Of a DNA stretch of 64,000 bases, positions 1 to 9,427 are shown in pieces. The stretch spans positions 62,001 through 126,000 of the forward strand of contig JAZNPK010000043.1 of NCBI GenBank assembly GCA_045589595.1. Reading direction: 5' to 3'. The notes beneath the pieces were generated by a model. The model was not told the DNA's origin. It saw nothing but the letters and a program-made list of their open reading frames with translations, and did no database searches. Both the position numbers and the translations under genes were made by a program. Every line of letters begins with the position of its first letter. The first letter of the stretch is position 1. This DNA comes from SIG77 sp045589595 (GTDB lineage: Bacteria > Verrucomicrobiota > Lentisphaeria > Victivallales > UBA1829).

Positions 1-135
1 AAAATCCGCATCACTCTGCCCGGGCACCCCAGACAGGCAATTACGGTGAACTCGGGCTGATGTGGTTTGCCGGGATCGCCGTCAGCCGCTTTCCACACTT
101 CCCAAAAAACAGGGCAGAAACAAAAAACGCTGACC
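1..135. other. left edge, no supported gene
   Basis: An open frame runs in from the left edge on the plus strand and stops near base 60, and a second runs to about base 180. Neither shows a recognisable motif or start, so at most the last codons of a gene that lies outside the window are here. Confidence 0.3.
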
Positions 136-174
136 ACAAAAAAAACTCCTTCCGGTCGCTCGACCGGAAGGAGT
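136..174 (-). terminator. intrinsic terminator of the TPR/CBM9 gene
   Basis: A perfect 14-bp stem (145-158 with 161-174, sequence ACTCCTTCCGGTCG and its complement) is followed on the minus strand by a run of T from 145 down to 136. It lies 44 bases past the stop of the minus-strand gene that ends at 218. Confidence 0.85.
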
Positions 175-217
175 GAGGGGCATATCAACGGATCACCGGT
201 AAACCGGCGGACCCGGA

Positions 218-3200
218 TCATTCAAACAGAGCGTCTTCCAGATATTCTCCGCGGAGCTCCGCAATTTTGAACCGGATCTCATTCCAGCCGGGGACTGCTT
301 CAAGGAAAAGTTTGTCCACGGTGGCATCATCCATATCTGCGGTGACGAGCGGCAGGTAGGAATCCAGTTTTTTGATCAGGGGCGCGACTTTTTCGCTGTA
401 GAATGCGGGGCATCCGGAATAGACGTCGTTCTGCCAGCGGTCGATCACACCGTGATAGGAACCGGTGGTGCGTTTTTCTTTCAGGTATGCCTGACGCGCT
501 TTGACGATCAGAAGCCGTTTGATCTGACGCATCTGGGCATCGGAAATATCGAACACCAGTTTCCCCCATGTGGATCTGCCGTGGATGGTCTTGAGACCGT
601 TCCAGGAGTTGCCGCCGAAACGGGACCAGTGAACGTTTTCAAAGTCCCAGGTGTCGCCTTTTTCCGGCAGTTTGTCGTAGAATTTGTCCCAGGCAATGAA
701 CATATAAACGATATAGCCCTGCGCCGTATAGACTTTTTCCGTCTTGACGTCAAAGTTGGTTTTGCCGTGAACATCCAACTGACGCCAGTTGGGGTTGTTG
801 TAAGAACTGTTCCAGATGCTGACGGCTTTGTTGTTCATATCCGGCAGCGGACAGTAATACGGCTGGTTGTCGCCGGGCGCAAAGTACATTTCAAAGCTGC
901 CCGCACTTGCGAGACCCGCTTCGATTTCTTTTGCTTTGCTGTCGAAGGCTTCAAACATCATGTGCAGACCGTATTTATCGCAGATCATCCGGACTTCAGA
1001 GGGTTTGTAAGCCTCTTTGTTGCTCTTGCTGGTGATCGCTGCGCCGCGGTCGCCCGTGGCAACGTCCGTCACAAGAAAGTCCATATTTCCGCCGTATTTC
1101 CGGTCCATGAACTGGGGTTCCGGCATCTTCTTGAGGGAGAGGAAGCCGTGGACGCCCAGAACCGGTTCATCACTGAACGGAACCGTGTACGTTTTGCACG
1201 GCTCGGGCTTGAACAGCGCAAGATAGGTCTGATGGATCTCTTCCGAGACCGTAAACATCTTTGCATTGAGGGCATAAGCGGAAAGGCTCAGCAGAAGATC
1301 CGCTTTTCCTTTCTGGGTCATGCCTTCGGGGAACTTCATGGTTTTGCAGTACGCTGCAAAGGCACCCGCTTTGTCCTGACGGATGGCGGTGAAGCAATCA
1401 ATGGCAACGACAAACAGTTCGTAATTTTTGTGTTTGCTTTCCAGGATCTGTTTTTTGACTTCCTGCAGTTTTGCGGTATTGCCGGTCTTGATATAGATCT
1501 CCACCAGCATCCGGGTGAAGTTCGGATCGGTGATCCGTCCGTTGTTGCGGGCGATCATCAGATCCAGAAATTCAAGTGCCCGGGGCGTATCATTTGCCGT
1601 GACTGCACTGCTGAGGGCGCGGCGCAGATCGTAGTTTGACACATACTTCATCAGTTCAGCATATTTCTGACGGATCTGTGCGTCTTCCGCACCGGCCTCC
1701 AGGAAATGATAGAGCATGGCACCGCGGACATTTTCCGGCTGATTCTTTTCGTCCTGAAGGACTTTGAGTGCCAGAGCCCGGGATTTTTCGGGCTGGAGTT
1801 CGTGATAAACACGCACTGCCGCTGCGGTATCACCGGCTTCCATGAAGGCGGCGTATGCCTTATCCCATTCGCGGTAAAAAATATGCAGATCGGCAATCAC
1901 TTTGCAGAGCTGTGTCTTGTTTTCGGGCGTGATCTTGCTGCGCAGGAATTTTTCCGCTTCCGCACCTTTGCTCTGCCATTTCAGAATGTCGGCATACAGT
2001 CTGCAGAGATAGACAAAATGGGGCACATTCAGATCTTTCGCCTGGAAACCTTTTTCCACCAGTTTCACAGCTTCTGCAAATTCACCGCGCTGGGCGAGTG
2101 CAATGACAAGGCGTTTGCTCGCATCGACCATGAAATGATTGGCGATCCCCGGCGTGGCAAGAAGTTTGCTGCAATATGCTCTGGAAAGATCGGGGTTTTT
2201 CATGGCTTCCGCCGAGTGACGGATCAGATTGTGGAGCAGCTGACCGTAATCCTGCACCGGCGCATCTTTGACTTTGAGCAGATGTTCTTCCGCCAGTTCG
2301 GTAATGATCCCGGGATTCTTCTTCACTGCCGGAGCAAATGCGTATTCGCTCAAGGCTCTGACACGGTTTTTGAAACTGTATGCCGCGCCAGTGATGATCG
2401 GCGGAAGCTGTTCGGCGATTTTTTCTTTGCCACGGAGAGCAGCCGCAACATTGAGCGTTTCGGCAGCTTGTTTGTTCAGATCTTTTTCCGCCGCCTTGAA
2501 CTGATCAAGGACCTGCAGCGCAAGGGCTTCATCCTTGATGTAACGGACATAAACGAGGTAGAATGCCGTGCGTGCCGCAGCAGATTCCGCGTCCGCCATA
2601 GCGGCATATTCCTTTGCCAGAGCAAGGGCTTCAGTCTTTTTGCCCAGATCCCACATCGCGCGGATCAGTTCTTTGCAGGCGCCGTCCGCGAGTTTATCGG
2701 AGAGCGCGCAGCCGAGCAGATCGTAGAGCGCCTGTGCTTTTTCTTCGTGACGCTTCAGGTTCTGCAGGGCATTGGATTTTGTGCGGTAGAGAGAAGCCTT
2801 GTCCGCCGGAGTCAGAACGGCAGCATATTCTTTGAACAGGCGGTCGATGACCTTGACCGTCTTTTCCATATCATTCTGACGCCATGCACTGTCTGCCATG
2901 ACGAACGCGATCTTTGAACGCAGATACGGTTCCGCCGCTTCTTTTTCCTTCAGCAGTTTTGCCAGAGCGGCATCTGCTTCATCGAATTTCTTTTTCCAGA
3001 CCAGACCCTGATGGACCTGATTGATTTTTTTCTCGAATTCTTTGACGGCGCGTTCCTGTTCGGGCGTCCGTTTTTTCTCCATGATCGCTTTCTGCTGAGC
3101 ATTACTGCGTTGGCGCGCCGCTTCCTGAACGGAAAGTTTCATGGCGTTCCGGATGGTTGCCGCAGCAGGCTTGCCATCTGCATTTGCCGCCGCCGCCTGA

Positions 3201-3277
3201 CCGACAGCACCGAAGATCAGGCAGGAAGTCAGAACAGCGAGAGAGGGGATCACATAATATCTGTTTTTCATATTCAT
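218..3277 (-). CDS. secreted TPR-repeat protein with C-terminal CBM9-like domain
   Basis: A 1019-residue protein of unknown exact role. It starts with a signal peptide (hydrophobic stretch about 10-30, AAA-type cleavage site). Residues about 60-700 are helical and rich in A, L and K with TPR-like spacing. The last 280 residues contain a beta-rich domain like the CBM9/DOMON-type carbohydrate-binding fold, with the signature WDKFYDKLP and the GGNSWNG segment. The start is fixed by AGGGAG seven bases upstream. It follows the DUF4091 gene after 15 bases, so the two are one operon. The same modules occur as two separate genes at 52812-54496, so this looks like a fusion of a scaffold (TPR) and a glycan-binding domain. 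Probably a periplasmic or surface partner of the DUF4091 enzyme (inference). Confidence 0.75.
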   Translation of the reverse strand: MNMKNRYYVIPSLAVLTSCLIFGAVGQAAAANADGKPAAATIRNAMKLSVQEAARQRSNAQQKAIMEKKRTPEQERAVKEFEKKINQVHQGLVWKKKFDEADAALAKLLKEKEAAEPYLRSKIAFVMADSAWRQNDMEKTVKVIDRLFKEYAAVLTPADKASLYRTKSNALQNLKRHEEKAQALYDLLGCALSDKLADGACKELIRAMWDLGKKTEALALAKEYAAMADAESAAARTAFYLVYVRYIKDEALALQVLDQFKAAEKDLNKQAAETLNVAAALRGKEKIAEQLPPIITGAAYSFKNRVRALSEYAFAPAVKKNPGIITELAEEHLLKVKDAPVQDYGQLLHNLIRHSAEAMKNPDLSRAYCSKLLATPGIANHFMVDASKRLVIALAQRGEFAEAVKLVEKGFQAKDLNVPHFVYLCRLYADILKWQSKGAEAEKFLRSKITPENKTQLCKVIADLHIFYREWDKAYAAFMEAGDTAAAVRVYHELQPEKSRALALKVLQDEKNQPENVRGAMLYHFLEAGAEDAQIRQKYAELMKYVSNYDLRRALSSAVTANDTPRALEFLDLMIARNNGRITDPNFTRMLVEIYIKTGNTAKLQEVKKQILESKHKNYELFVVAIDCFTAIRQDKAGAFAAYCKTMKFPEGMTQKGKADLLLSLSAYALNAKMFTVSEEIHQTYLALFKPEPCKTYTVPFSDEPVLGVHGFLSLKKMPEPQFMDRKYGGNMDFLVTDVATGDRGAAITSKSNKEAYKPSEVRMICDKYGLHMMFEAFDSKAKEIEAGLASAGSFEMYFAPGDNQPYYCPLPDMNNKAVSIWNSSYNNPNWRQLDVHGKTNFDVKTEKVYTAQGYIVYMFIAWDKFYDKLPEKGDTWDFENVHWSRFGGNSWNGLKTIHGRSTWGKLVFDISDAQMRQIKRLLIVKARQAYLKEKRTTGSYHGVIDRWQNDVYSGCPAFYSEKVAPLIKKLDSYLPLVTADMDDATVDKLFLEAVPGWNEIRFKIAELRGEYLEDALFE

Positions 3278-3292
3278 CTCAGTTCTCCCTGC

Positions 3293-5236
3293 TTATTTCT
3301 TCAAAAGTTTCTTGAGTTCAAGGATCCGTGTGACCATTTCAAGACGGGCGGTATTCATATCCACTGACTTGAGGTCGATCTCTGCAAAGAACTGCAGTGC
3401 CGCTCTGCCGGCATATTCGATCTTGAGATCTTTGGATCCACAGGCTTCCAGCGCAAGGCGTTTGAGCAGCGTTGCATAACGGATGTCATCCACACCTTCC
3501 CGGAATCCTTCCCACTGGAGCGTATCGATCACACCATCGCCGCAGCCGTAGGCAAAGACCATGGGCTTGTACGTGTTGGAACGGTCGTTGTAGGGACCGA
3601 AGTGGTGGGCGTAATTACACAGGGCACTGTAATTTGCCAGATAGGGCGCAAGACCGTTCTGACGGCGGTTGAACGCCGGGTTTTCTGCACCGACATGCTG
3701 ACAAGCGTACCAGGCGACCCATGCTTTGCCGACCTGATTCCATTTTTTTGCGGCATTTTCATCTTCAGGATCGCATGCCGTATTGAAGAAACGGTAGGAA
3801 TGAGCCGCAGTGAAGAAGACCTGATCTCTGCCGGCAATGGCGAAATCGATCCCTTCCTTCTGATAAGTCTCAAAGAATTTCAGGTGCCGACGGACCCAGT
3901 TGGCAGACGGTTCATCACCGTAGCCGAAGAAAACATTGACATCGGGACCGAGTTTTTCCCGGTAGAGTTTGCTCTGGACTTTTGCGTCCTGCGCAGCATC
4001 CATGAGAGTTCTGCCTCCGCTCCAGTTGGGGAAACCGCCCATGATGTAATCCATTCTCATACCGGCGCGACGCATCGTATCGAGGGTGAACCAGTATTCA
4101 TAATTGTTGGAATTGCCGCGGATCCAGTGCATATCCTGATTGTGTTTGACCTGATTTTCCAGCACATTGAAAAGCTGTTTCCTGGTCAGTTCGCGGTCGC
4201 CGCCGTTCTGGGCTTCGATAATGTCGAAGCTGATGTAGCTGTAAGATGAAACAAGGAACGGTTTGTTGACATCGCCGTATGTGGCGGGGCGGGGCAGTTC
4301 AAAGGGCAGCACGCGGATCTCCACCGGAATGGAGCCGACTGCCGCACCTTTACGGACCATGTTCACCGTACCTTTGTAGATGCCGGGCTTCTGATTTTTT
4401 TCAGTGCGGACCGTCAGGAAAAACTGTTTGAATTCGCCTTTGTTCAGCGTGACGGGCTGCAGGGTCTTTGCATCTTTGAAATTGGGTTTCATACACTGGA
4501 AGGACTGGTAGGAAACATAGGAGGGTTCCCCGTAGCGTTTATCCACTTCCAGCGGCGCCGTCAGCCAGAATTCGGAGCGGGACCCGTCTTTTTCTGTCAG
4601 ACGCGCATAGTTTGCGACTTTTTCCGTATCCACGCGGATCAGATCTTCATCGTTCAGCAGCAGTTCCGGGATCAGTTTGAGTTCCGTGTCGGCGAAGTAG
4701 CTCCACCAGCCGTTTTTGTTCTGATACCAGATCTTGATCACTTTCAGATCCAGTTTGTCTGCCGGAAATACGGTCCCTTTATCGTCTTTGAACGCCGAAA
4801 GTTTGAATTCGACTTTGCCAAGATCTTCCAGCGGATAGACCAGGAAGGAACCGGGTTCGTATTCGTCACGGGCGGAGAGGATCCGGACAGGTGCCAGTGC
4901 TTTGCCGTCGTGGGGATAGGTATCCTGCAGACGCATCAGTTCGCTCATGGGCGGAACTGCATAGTGGGCAACTTTGCCGTTGAATTCCGGTTTCCCGTTC
5001 AGGTCGGTTGCAACACGCACGGCGGTCACAAACGCCATTTCACCCGACTTTTCCGCTTTCAGGGCTTTGAGATAATTTTTCAGATACGGATTCTTTGCCG
5101 CTTCCGTCTGAACGGGATATGCCTTGAGGCTTTCCCGGTACACTGCATCGGAGATCTTTTCCATCTGCGCCGATCCGCTCCACGGGATCAGCGAAACAAG
5201 GGAAAGAACCGCTGCATACTTCCATTTGAAATTCAT
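3293..5236 (-). CDS. secreted DUF4091 glycosidase-like protein
   Basis: A 647-residue exported protein with a signal peptide (residues 1-24, ending GSAQ). Residues about 110-310 are beta-sandwich-like and about 320-610 look like a TIM-barrel ending in the DUF4091 signature. Visible marks are GYGDEPS (Asp441, Glu442) at the likely active site and DGVIDTLQWEGFREGVDDIRY from 567. DUF4091 proteins are placed among glycoside-hydrolase-like families, but the substrate is not known. The paralogue at 50311 shares these motifs (VDEA; DGVIST...REGFDDIRY). It is the first gene of an operon with the TPR/CBM9 gene; a GAAAGGA box precedes the ATG and a promoter lies at 5301-5328. Confidence 0.8.
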   Translation of the reverse strand: MNFKWKYAAVLSLVSLIPWSGSAQMEKISDAVYRESLKAYPVQTEAAKNPYLKNYLKALKAEKSGEMAFVTAVRVATDLNGKPEFNGKVAHYAVPPMSELMRLQDTYPHDGKALAPVRILSARDEYEPGSFLVYPLEDLGKVEFKLSAFKDDKGTVFPADKLDLKVIKIWYQNKNGWWSYFADTELKLIPELLLNDEDLIRVDTEKVANYARLTEKDGSRSEFWLTAPLEVDKRYGEPSYVSYQSFQCMKPNFKDAKTLQPVTLNKGEFKQFFLTVRTEKNQKPGIYKGTVNMVRKGAAVGSIPVEIRVLPFELPRPATYGDVNKPFLVSSYSYISFDIIEAQNGGDRELTRKQLFNVLENQVKHNQDMHWIRGNSNNYEYWFTLDTMRRAGMRMDYIMGGFPNWSGGRTLMDAAQDAKVQSKLYREKLGPDVNVFFGYGDEPSANWVRRHLKFFETYQKEGIDFAIAGRDQVFFTAAHSYRFFNTACDPEDENAAKKWNQVGKAWVAWYACQHVGAENPAFNRRQNGLAPYLANYSALCNYAHHFGPYNDRSNTYKPMVFAYGCGDGVIDTLQWEGFREGVDDIRYATLLKRLALEACGSKDLKIEYAGRAALQFFAEIDLKSVDMNTARLEMVTRILELKKLLKK

Positions 5237-5300
5237 CGTCTGGAATTCCTTTCGTTGTATGTTCTGCTTTCTGGTTTTTTCAAGTGACCGTACAGAAATA

Positions 5301-5328
5301 ACAATAACATAAAACCGGAAAAATGCAA
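5301..5328 (-). promoter_or_regulatory. promoter for the DUF4091 operon
   Basis: On the minus strand, TTGCAT (5328-5323), a 16-base spacer and TATTGT (5306-5301). The spacer begins TTTTCCGG, as at two other promoters in the window. The leader to the ATG at 5236 would be about 58 bases. The gap 5237-5539 holds this promoter and the divergent one at 5454; nothing else was seen in it. Confidence 0.6.
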
Positions 5329-5453
5329 GTCATTTTATACTTGAAAACCGCATTGTTCCGAATTATCGCTGATAAACAATTCCCGGTAAAACGGCAGCGG
5401 CGCGGAAAGAATGGTTTTGGCAGAAAAACGAACCGGTATGGCAGAATCACATA

Positions 5454-5482
5454 TTGATTTGTAATATGCACCGGTGTATTGT
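5454..5482 (+). promoter_or_regulatory. promoter for the GH39-like gene
   Basis: TTGATT, a 17-base spacer and TATTGT, placed about 58 bases before the ATG at 5540, which has AAGGAG at 5527-5532. Confidence 0.55.
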
Positions 5483-5539
5483 AGCCGTAACGGAATTTCA
5501 ACGATCGTTTCAACATGACAACCAGCAAGGAGTTTTATC

Positions 5540-6901
5540 ATGTCGGATCCCTACACAGACATCGCAGTCGATTTCAACAAAAAAACAGGTGCGCTGCGTC
5601 ATACGCTGCACTGCAACGGTCAGGCGCCCACGCTTCACAACCGTGTGTTCACCAAAAAAGACCGCGAATTTCAGGAAATGAATTTTTACGCTGCCCGCAC
5701 TCACGACTGGGCGCTTGTCAATCCGGGACAGCGTATGATCGACACTCATTTTGTTTTTCCGCTGATGCATCTTGATGCCAAAGATCCGGAGAATTATTAT
5801 TTTGCTTCCAGCGATGCCGCCATTGAACTCTGCCGCAATGTGGGGATGAAAGTTTTTTACCGTCTCGGCACCAGTATTGAACACAGTGCCGGTTATGTTG
5901 CGGAAGGTCATTTCAACAGCCTCGTTCCGGAAGATTTTGATCAGTATGCCGAAGTTCTTGCGGGGATCGTGCGCCATTATACCCGCGGCTGGGCAAATGG
6001 TTTTGAATACAAAGATATGGAATACTGGGAAATCTGGAACGAGCCGGATCTTTTCGGTAAGATGTGGTGCGGCACGCGGGAGGAATTCATCCGTCTCTTC
6101 ATCACCGTATTCAAACGGCTGAAAAGCGAATTCCCCGAACTGAAGATCGGCGGTCCCGCCCTGACCGGATTGAATCTGGATTATTTCGGTGCCCTGCTGG
6201 ATGCCTGTAAAGAAGCCGGTGTCGCGCCCGATTTCATTTCGTGGCATTGTTACGGCAATCAGGTCCGTGCCACCGTGGGGCAGGCGCAGACCGCCCGGGA
6301 TTTTCTGGATGAACGCGGTCTCACTGCCACGCAGACGATCCTGAATGAATGGCATTTCATTACCGGCGGCTGGGAAGGTGTTACCTCGGCGTCTTCCCCT
6401 CTTCAGCGCAAACACGCCGCAACCAGTCCCCAGGGGATGCACGGGATCGACTCCGCCTGCTATACTCTGTCCTGTCTCTGCGAATTTCAGAAATCTCCCC
6501 TTGATCACGCGTTTTATTACGGGATCGGGACCGGGGCTTGGGGTTACTCAAATGAGTACGGCTACGCCAACAAAAACAATTATGCCATGCGGATGTTCGG
6601 CAGATTTCTGGCGGAAGCACAAGAAAAAGTGGAAACCCTTACCACCGATCCGTTGGGAACGGTTTTTGCCCTCGGTGCCATCGCGGATGACGGCAGCGCC
6701 AGAATGATCGTGGCGGATTATCAGGGAGAAAAACCGGTGATCGAAGTGGAAGTTGCCGGCATGGAAAACAAAAAAGTCAGCGTGGTGATGATGAACGATC
6801 AGATCAATCCCACGCCCGTGGACGCCGTCCGGGATGGTTCCCGGCTTACGCTGATCAAAAACAGCAACGGTTCCGCCGCTTTCTACGTCACATTCAAATA
6901 A
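5540..6901 (+). CDS. GH39-like glycosidase
   Basis: A 453-residue enzyme of the glycoside hydrolase clan A type, most like family 39 (beta-xylosidase/iduronidase family). The acid/base glutamate is Glu168 in EIWNEPD and the likely nucleophile is Glu270 in ILNEWHF; the ISWHCYG strand lies between them. There is no signal peptide, so it should act in the cytoplasm on imported oligosaccharides. A clear AAGGAG sits eight bases before the ATG. The C-terminal 90 residues look like the small beta domain common in GH39. A paralogue is at 23619-24914, with the same WNE and NEW motifs. The exact sugar is not predictable from sequence. Confidence 0.8.
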   Translation: MSDPYTDIAVDFNKKTGALRHTLHCNGQAPTLHNRVFTKKDREFQEMNFYAARTHDWALVNPGQRMIDTHFVFPLMHLDAKDPENYYFASSDAAIELCRNVGMKVFYRLGTSIEHSAGYVAEGHFNSLVPEDFDQYAEVLAGIVRHYTRGWANGFEYKDMEYWEIWNEPDLFGKMWCGTREEFIRLFITVFKRLKSEFPELKIGGPALTGLNLDYFGALLDACKEAGVAPDFISWHCYGNQVRATVGQAQTARDFLDERGLTATQTILNEWHFITGGWEGVTSASSPLQRKHAATSPQGMHGIDSACYTLSCLCEFQKSPLDHAFYYGIGTGAWGYSNEYGYANKNNYAMRMFGRFLAEAQEKVETLTTDPLGTVFALGAIADDGSARMIVADYQGEKPVIEVEVAGMENKKVSVVMMNDQINPTPVDAVRDGSRLTLIKNSNGSAAFYVTFK

Positions 6902-6975
6902 GACCGCGCACCGCTTGATTCAGCAGGGGAGAGGAGCGTTTCATTCTCCTCCCGCCTGTTGAAAATACATTCCGT

Positions 6976-7030
6976 CCGATCTGAAAGACCCGGCAGACCT
7001 GCCGGAAACGGATCGGCGGATTTTATTTTT
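6976..7030 (+). terminator. terminator-like stem after the GH39 gene
   Basis: Nested stems: CCGATC (6976-6981) pairs with GATCGG (7011-7016) around a CCGGCAG/CTGCCGG hairpin, followed by a T-rich tract that runs into the end of the convergent gene. Confidence 0.5.
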
Positions 7031-9179
7031 TGATATTGCGCAGTTCCTGCGGGGCGAGAGTCACTGTTTCCACTGAACCATCGGGGAAATGGACATCCAC
7101 CGTATGTGCCTTTTCAAAGTCGATATTGCAGAGCAGCGTCCAGTTCTGATCCGGATAATGGGCGATATTGACGAAACTGCATTCGCCGTCCGGATCATCC
7201 ATACCCCTGCCGGTCATATAGACACCCGGACGGGTGATCTTTGCCAGATATTGCAGGATCGCACCGATCATACCCGGATCGTTCTGGGTGGACTGCGTGC
7301 TGCATTCCTTGGCGTAAAAGCCCGGATAGTACCAGGAGTTGAGGAAAAAGACTTCGCCTTCTCCCAGTTTCCGCCGCAGCAGAATGGGGCAGACCGCTTC
7401 CTGATCAAAGAGCAGCGTTTCAATGGCGGGATCCGTAAATTCCACATCGCCCAGCTGCCCGTAGAACACGCCGAAGCCTCTGCCGCTCGTGGCGGCAACA
7501 CCCAGACAGTTCGGTTCAAAACAGGGGGCGGATGCCCAGTAAAAACGGGGGCCTCTGCCTTTGACTTTCAAGCCGCAGAGTTCGCTGAGATCCCCGCCGT
7601 TGACCAGATCGTTTACGGTATAATTGGTGAAGTTTCTTGTGATGTCCTGCGAAAATTGGGGAATACTGATGAAAAGTTTGCCGCCGCGTTTCACATATTC
7701 CGTCAGGATACTGTACTGTTCCGGTGAACAGGTGTTCCAGCCGACAAAAGCGAGCGCTTTATAATTTTTGCTGAGAAAATCCACATCGATTTTATCGCAG
7801 GCAAAAGATACGATGTCGATCTGACCGTAAGGCGTTCCGGAGAAAATACGGTTGTATGTTTCATCACCGTAGATCCCGGCAGGACGCGGCCAGAATACCT
7901 TTGAGGCGATCTCCCAGCCGCGTTCCGGATGACTGGCAAACCAGCGGATATCCTGATCTGCCAGTGCATGGGCTCCACCGATCACATGACAGGGATCGTA
8001 CATATCCAGTCCGAACGCGCACAGGTCGTAATTCCCTTTGGCGAGGGCGAATGTCACTTCCGGCTGTCCTTCCGGCGTACCGTGTTCCTTCACGTAATCG
8101 TAGAAGTCCGACATGATCCTGCGGTAATTGCGGCAGTAATCGGAATCCCGGTCCATCTTCTTGAAATACTGCTGTGCTTCTTCCGCAAACGGCAGCCATT
8201 GTTCGTCCGGTGTGGGACCGATGGGTTTCAGGATCCGTGGCGTTTCCCGCTGCTGGGGCGAACCTGCACTCTGCACATGCCACGCACCGGATTCACTGAT
8301 GATGATTTTTGCCCCTGAAAGATATTTCATGCACATTTCCGTGCGGAGCGTTTCAAATCTGTATGGATTGTCCCACGGGATCCAGGTGTAATATTCGTTT
8401 GCGATATGGGATCCCCAGACGCCGAGATCATGCTGTTTGCACAGTCCGCGGGAGAGGGCGGTGGTGATGTTGAGTTCAGCTGTGCAGTCTTCAAACAGGG
8501 TGTAGTCCACACCCGCAATGACTTCATAATCCATATAGGAGTTGCCGCTGGTACAGCAGATGGCACCGAATCCGGCTTCCTTCTTTTCCCGGACATGATC
8601 GCTGATCCGTTTCACCAGATCATCGGTCAGACTTTTGAGTGTTACGTTGTTGACTGCAAATGCGCCCGCGTCTTCGTAGCGGAATGAGAACATTTCCCCG
8701 AAATCGTATCCGATATAGGAAGGACCGACTTTTTCAAATTCTGCCGAAATTGCCGGATTCACATTGTGACAATAGATCATCGTGGAGTAAAGCCCTTTGT
8801 CTCTGGCATATTCCAGTGCTTTGAGAACTCCGGCTCCGGCGCGTTCCTGATTGTATTTTTCAAAAACTTCAAATTCGCCGAGGGTGATGTTTTTTCCGTT
8901 TTTGAAATCGGGAGGCGGAATGGTGATGTTCAAGTCTTCCAGAGCGAGGAACCGGGCGCGTGTCTGGGGACGCCGTGAGCCGTCGAACCACCAGAATTGA
9001 ACGATGTTCCCCTGATTTTCTTTTACCGTCAGATCGATCAGTTCCAACGGTGTGCTGCTGTCCGCACTCCAACTGGAATAGCCGTATCCCGAACCGAGGA
9101 GATAACCGGCACAGCAATTGTAGATGGCATTGCCGAGAAGCAATCCGCAAGAAGGCAGTTCAATTTTGCATTTTGACAT
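7023..9179 (-). CDS. large glycosidase-like protein with GATase-like domain, family uncertain
   Basis: A 718-residue protein without signal peptide or membrane segment. The first 380 residues resemble a TIM-barrel (alternating short strands and helices; segments FWWFDGSRRP, HIANEYYTW, ISESGAWH). Residues about 440-640 resemble the class-I glutamine-amidotransferase-like (trimerisation) domain found in beta-galactosidases of GH42 type, with the motif LTEYVKRGGKLFIS. A short beta domain follows. The glutamates of HIANE and SESG are candidate catalytic residues. A longer GTG-started frame exists at 9221, but AAGGA lies seven bases before the ATG at 9179, which is therefore preferred. A GH42-like or unclassified clan-A glycosidase is the best guess. 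Confidence 0.6.
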   Translation of the reverse strand: MSKCKIELPSCGLLLGNAIYNCCAGYLLGSGYGYSSWSADSSTPLELIDLTVKENQGNIVQFWWFDGSRRPQTRARFLALEDLNITIPPPDFKNGKNITLGEFEVFEKYNQERAGAGVLKALEYARDKGLYSTMIYCHNVNPAISAEFEKVGPSYIGYDFGEMFSFRYEDAGAFAVNNVTLKSLTDDLVKRISDHVREKKEAGFGAICCTSGNSYMDYEVIAGVDYTLFEDCTAELNITTALSRGLCKQHDLGVWGSHIANEYYTWIPWDNPYRFETLRTEMCMKYLSGAKIIISESGAWHVQSAGSPQQRETPRILKPIGPTPDEQWLPFAEEAQQYFKKMDRDSDYCRNYRRIMSDFYDYVKEHGTPEGQPEVTFALAKGNYDLCAFGLDMYDPCHVIGGAHALADQDIRWFASHPERGWEIASKVFWPRPAGIYGDETYNRIFSGTPYGQIDIVSFACDKIDVDFLSKNYKALAFVGWNTCSPEQYSILTEYVKRGGKLFISIPQFSQDITRNFTNYTVNDLVNGGDLSELCGLKVKGRGPRFYWASAPCFEPNCLGVAATSGRGFGVFYGQLGDVEFTDPAIETLLFDQEAVCPILLRRKLGEGEVFFLNSWYYPGFYAKECSTQSTQNDPGMIGAILQYLAKITRPGVYMTGRGMDDPDGECSFVNIAHYPDQNWTLLCNIDFEKAHTVDVHFPDGSVETVTLAPQELRNIKK

Positions 9180-9259
9180 CATGCGATCCTTGATTTTTGT
9201 GTTTATCCGGGCAGGAAGCACCGGAAATGATGAACGGTCAGACTTCTTACTTTCCGATT

Positions 9260-9287
9260 ACTTTATCACGCTGCATTTCTTTTGCAA
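9260..9287 (-). promoter_or_regulatory. promoter for the 7023-9179 gene
   Basis: Minus strand: TTGCAA (9287-9282), 16 bases, TAAAGT (9265-9260), in the context CCGCTTGCAAAA that recurs at 38749. Confidence 0.6.
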
Positions 9288-9361
9288 GCGGAAAAAACAG
9301 AATCCTGTCAAATATTGTTCCTGATTCCCGGATTCTGTTTCCATAAAGACGCCGTCCGCCC

Positions 9362-9390
9362 TTGAAAAAAGAGCCGCATCCTGCTATATT
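9362..9390 (+). promoter_or_regulatory. promoter for the GT39-like gene
   Basis: TTGAAA (9362-9367), a 17-base spacer and TATATT (9385-9390), 38 bases before the ATG at 9428. Confidence 0.65.
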
Positions 9391-9427
9391 TCCCGTAACA
9401 TGAAGCCCTGAACAAAAAGAAGAAAAT

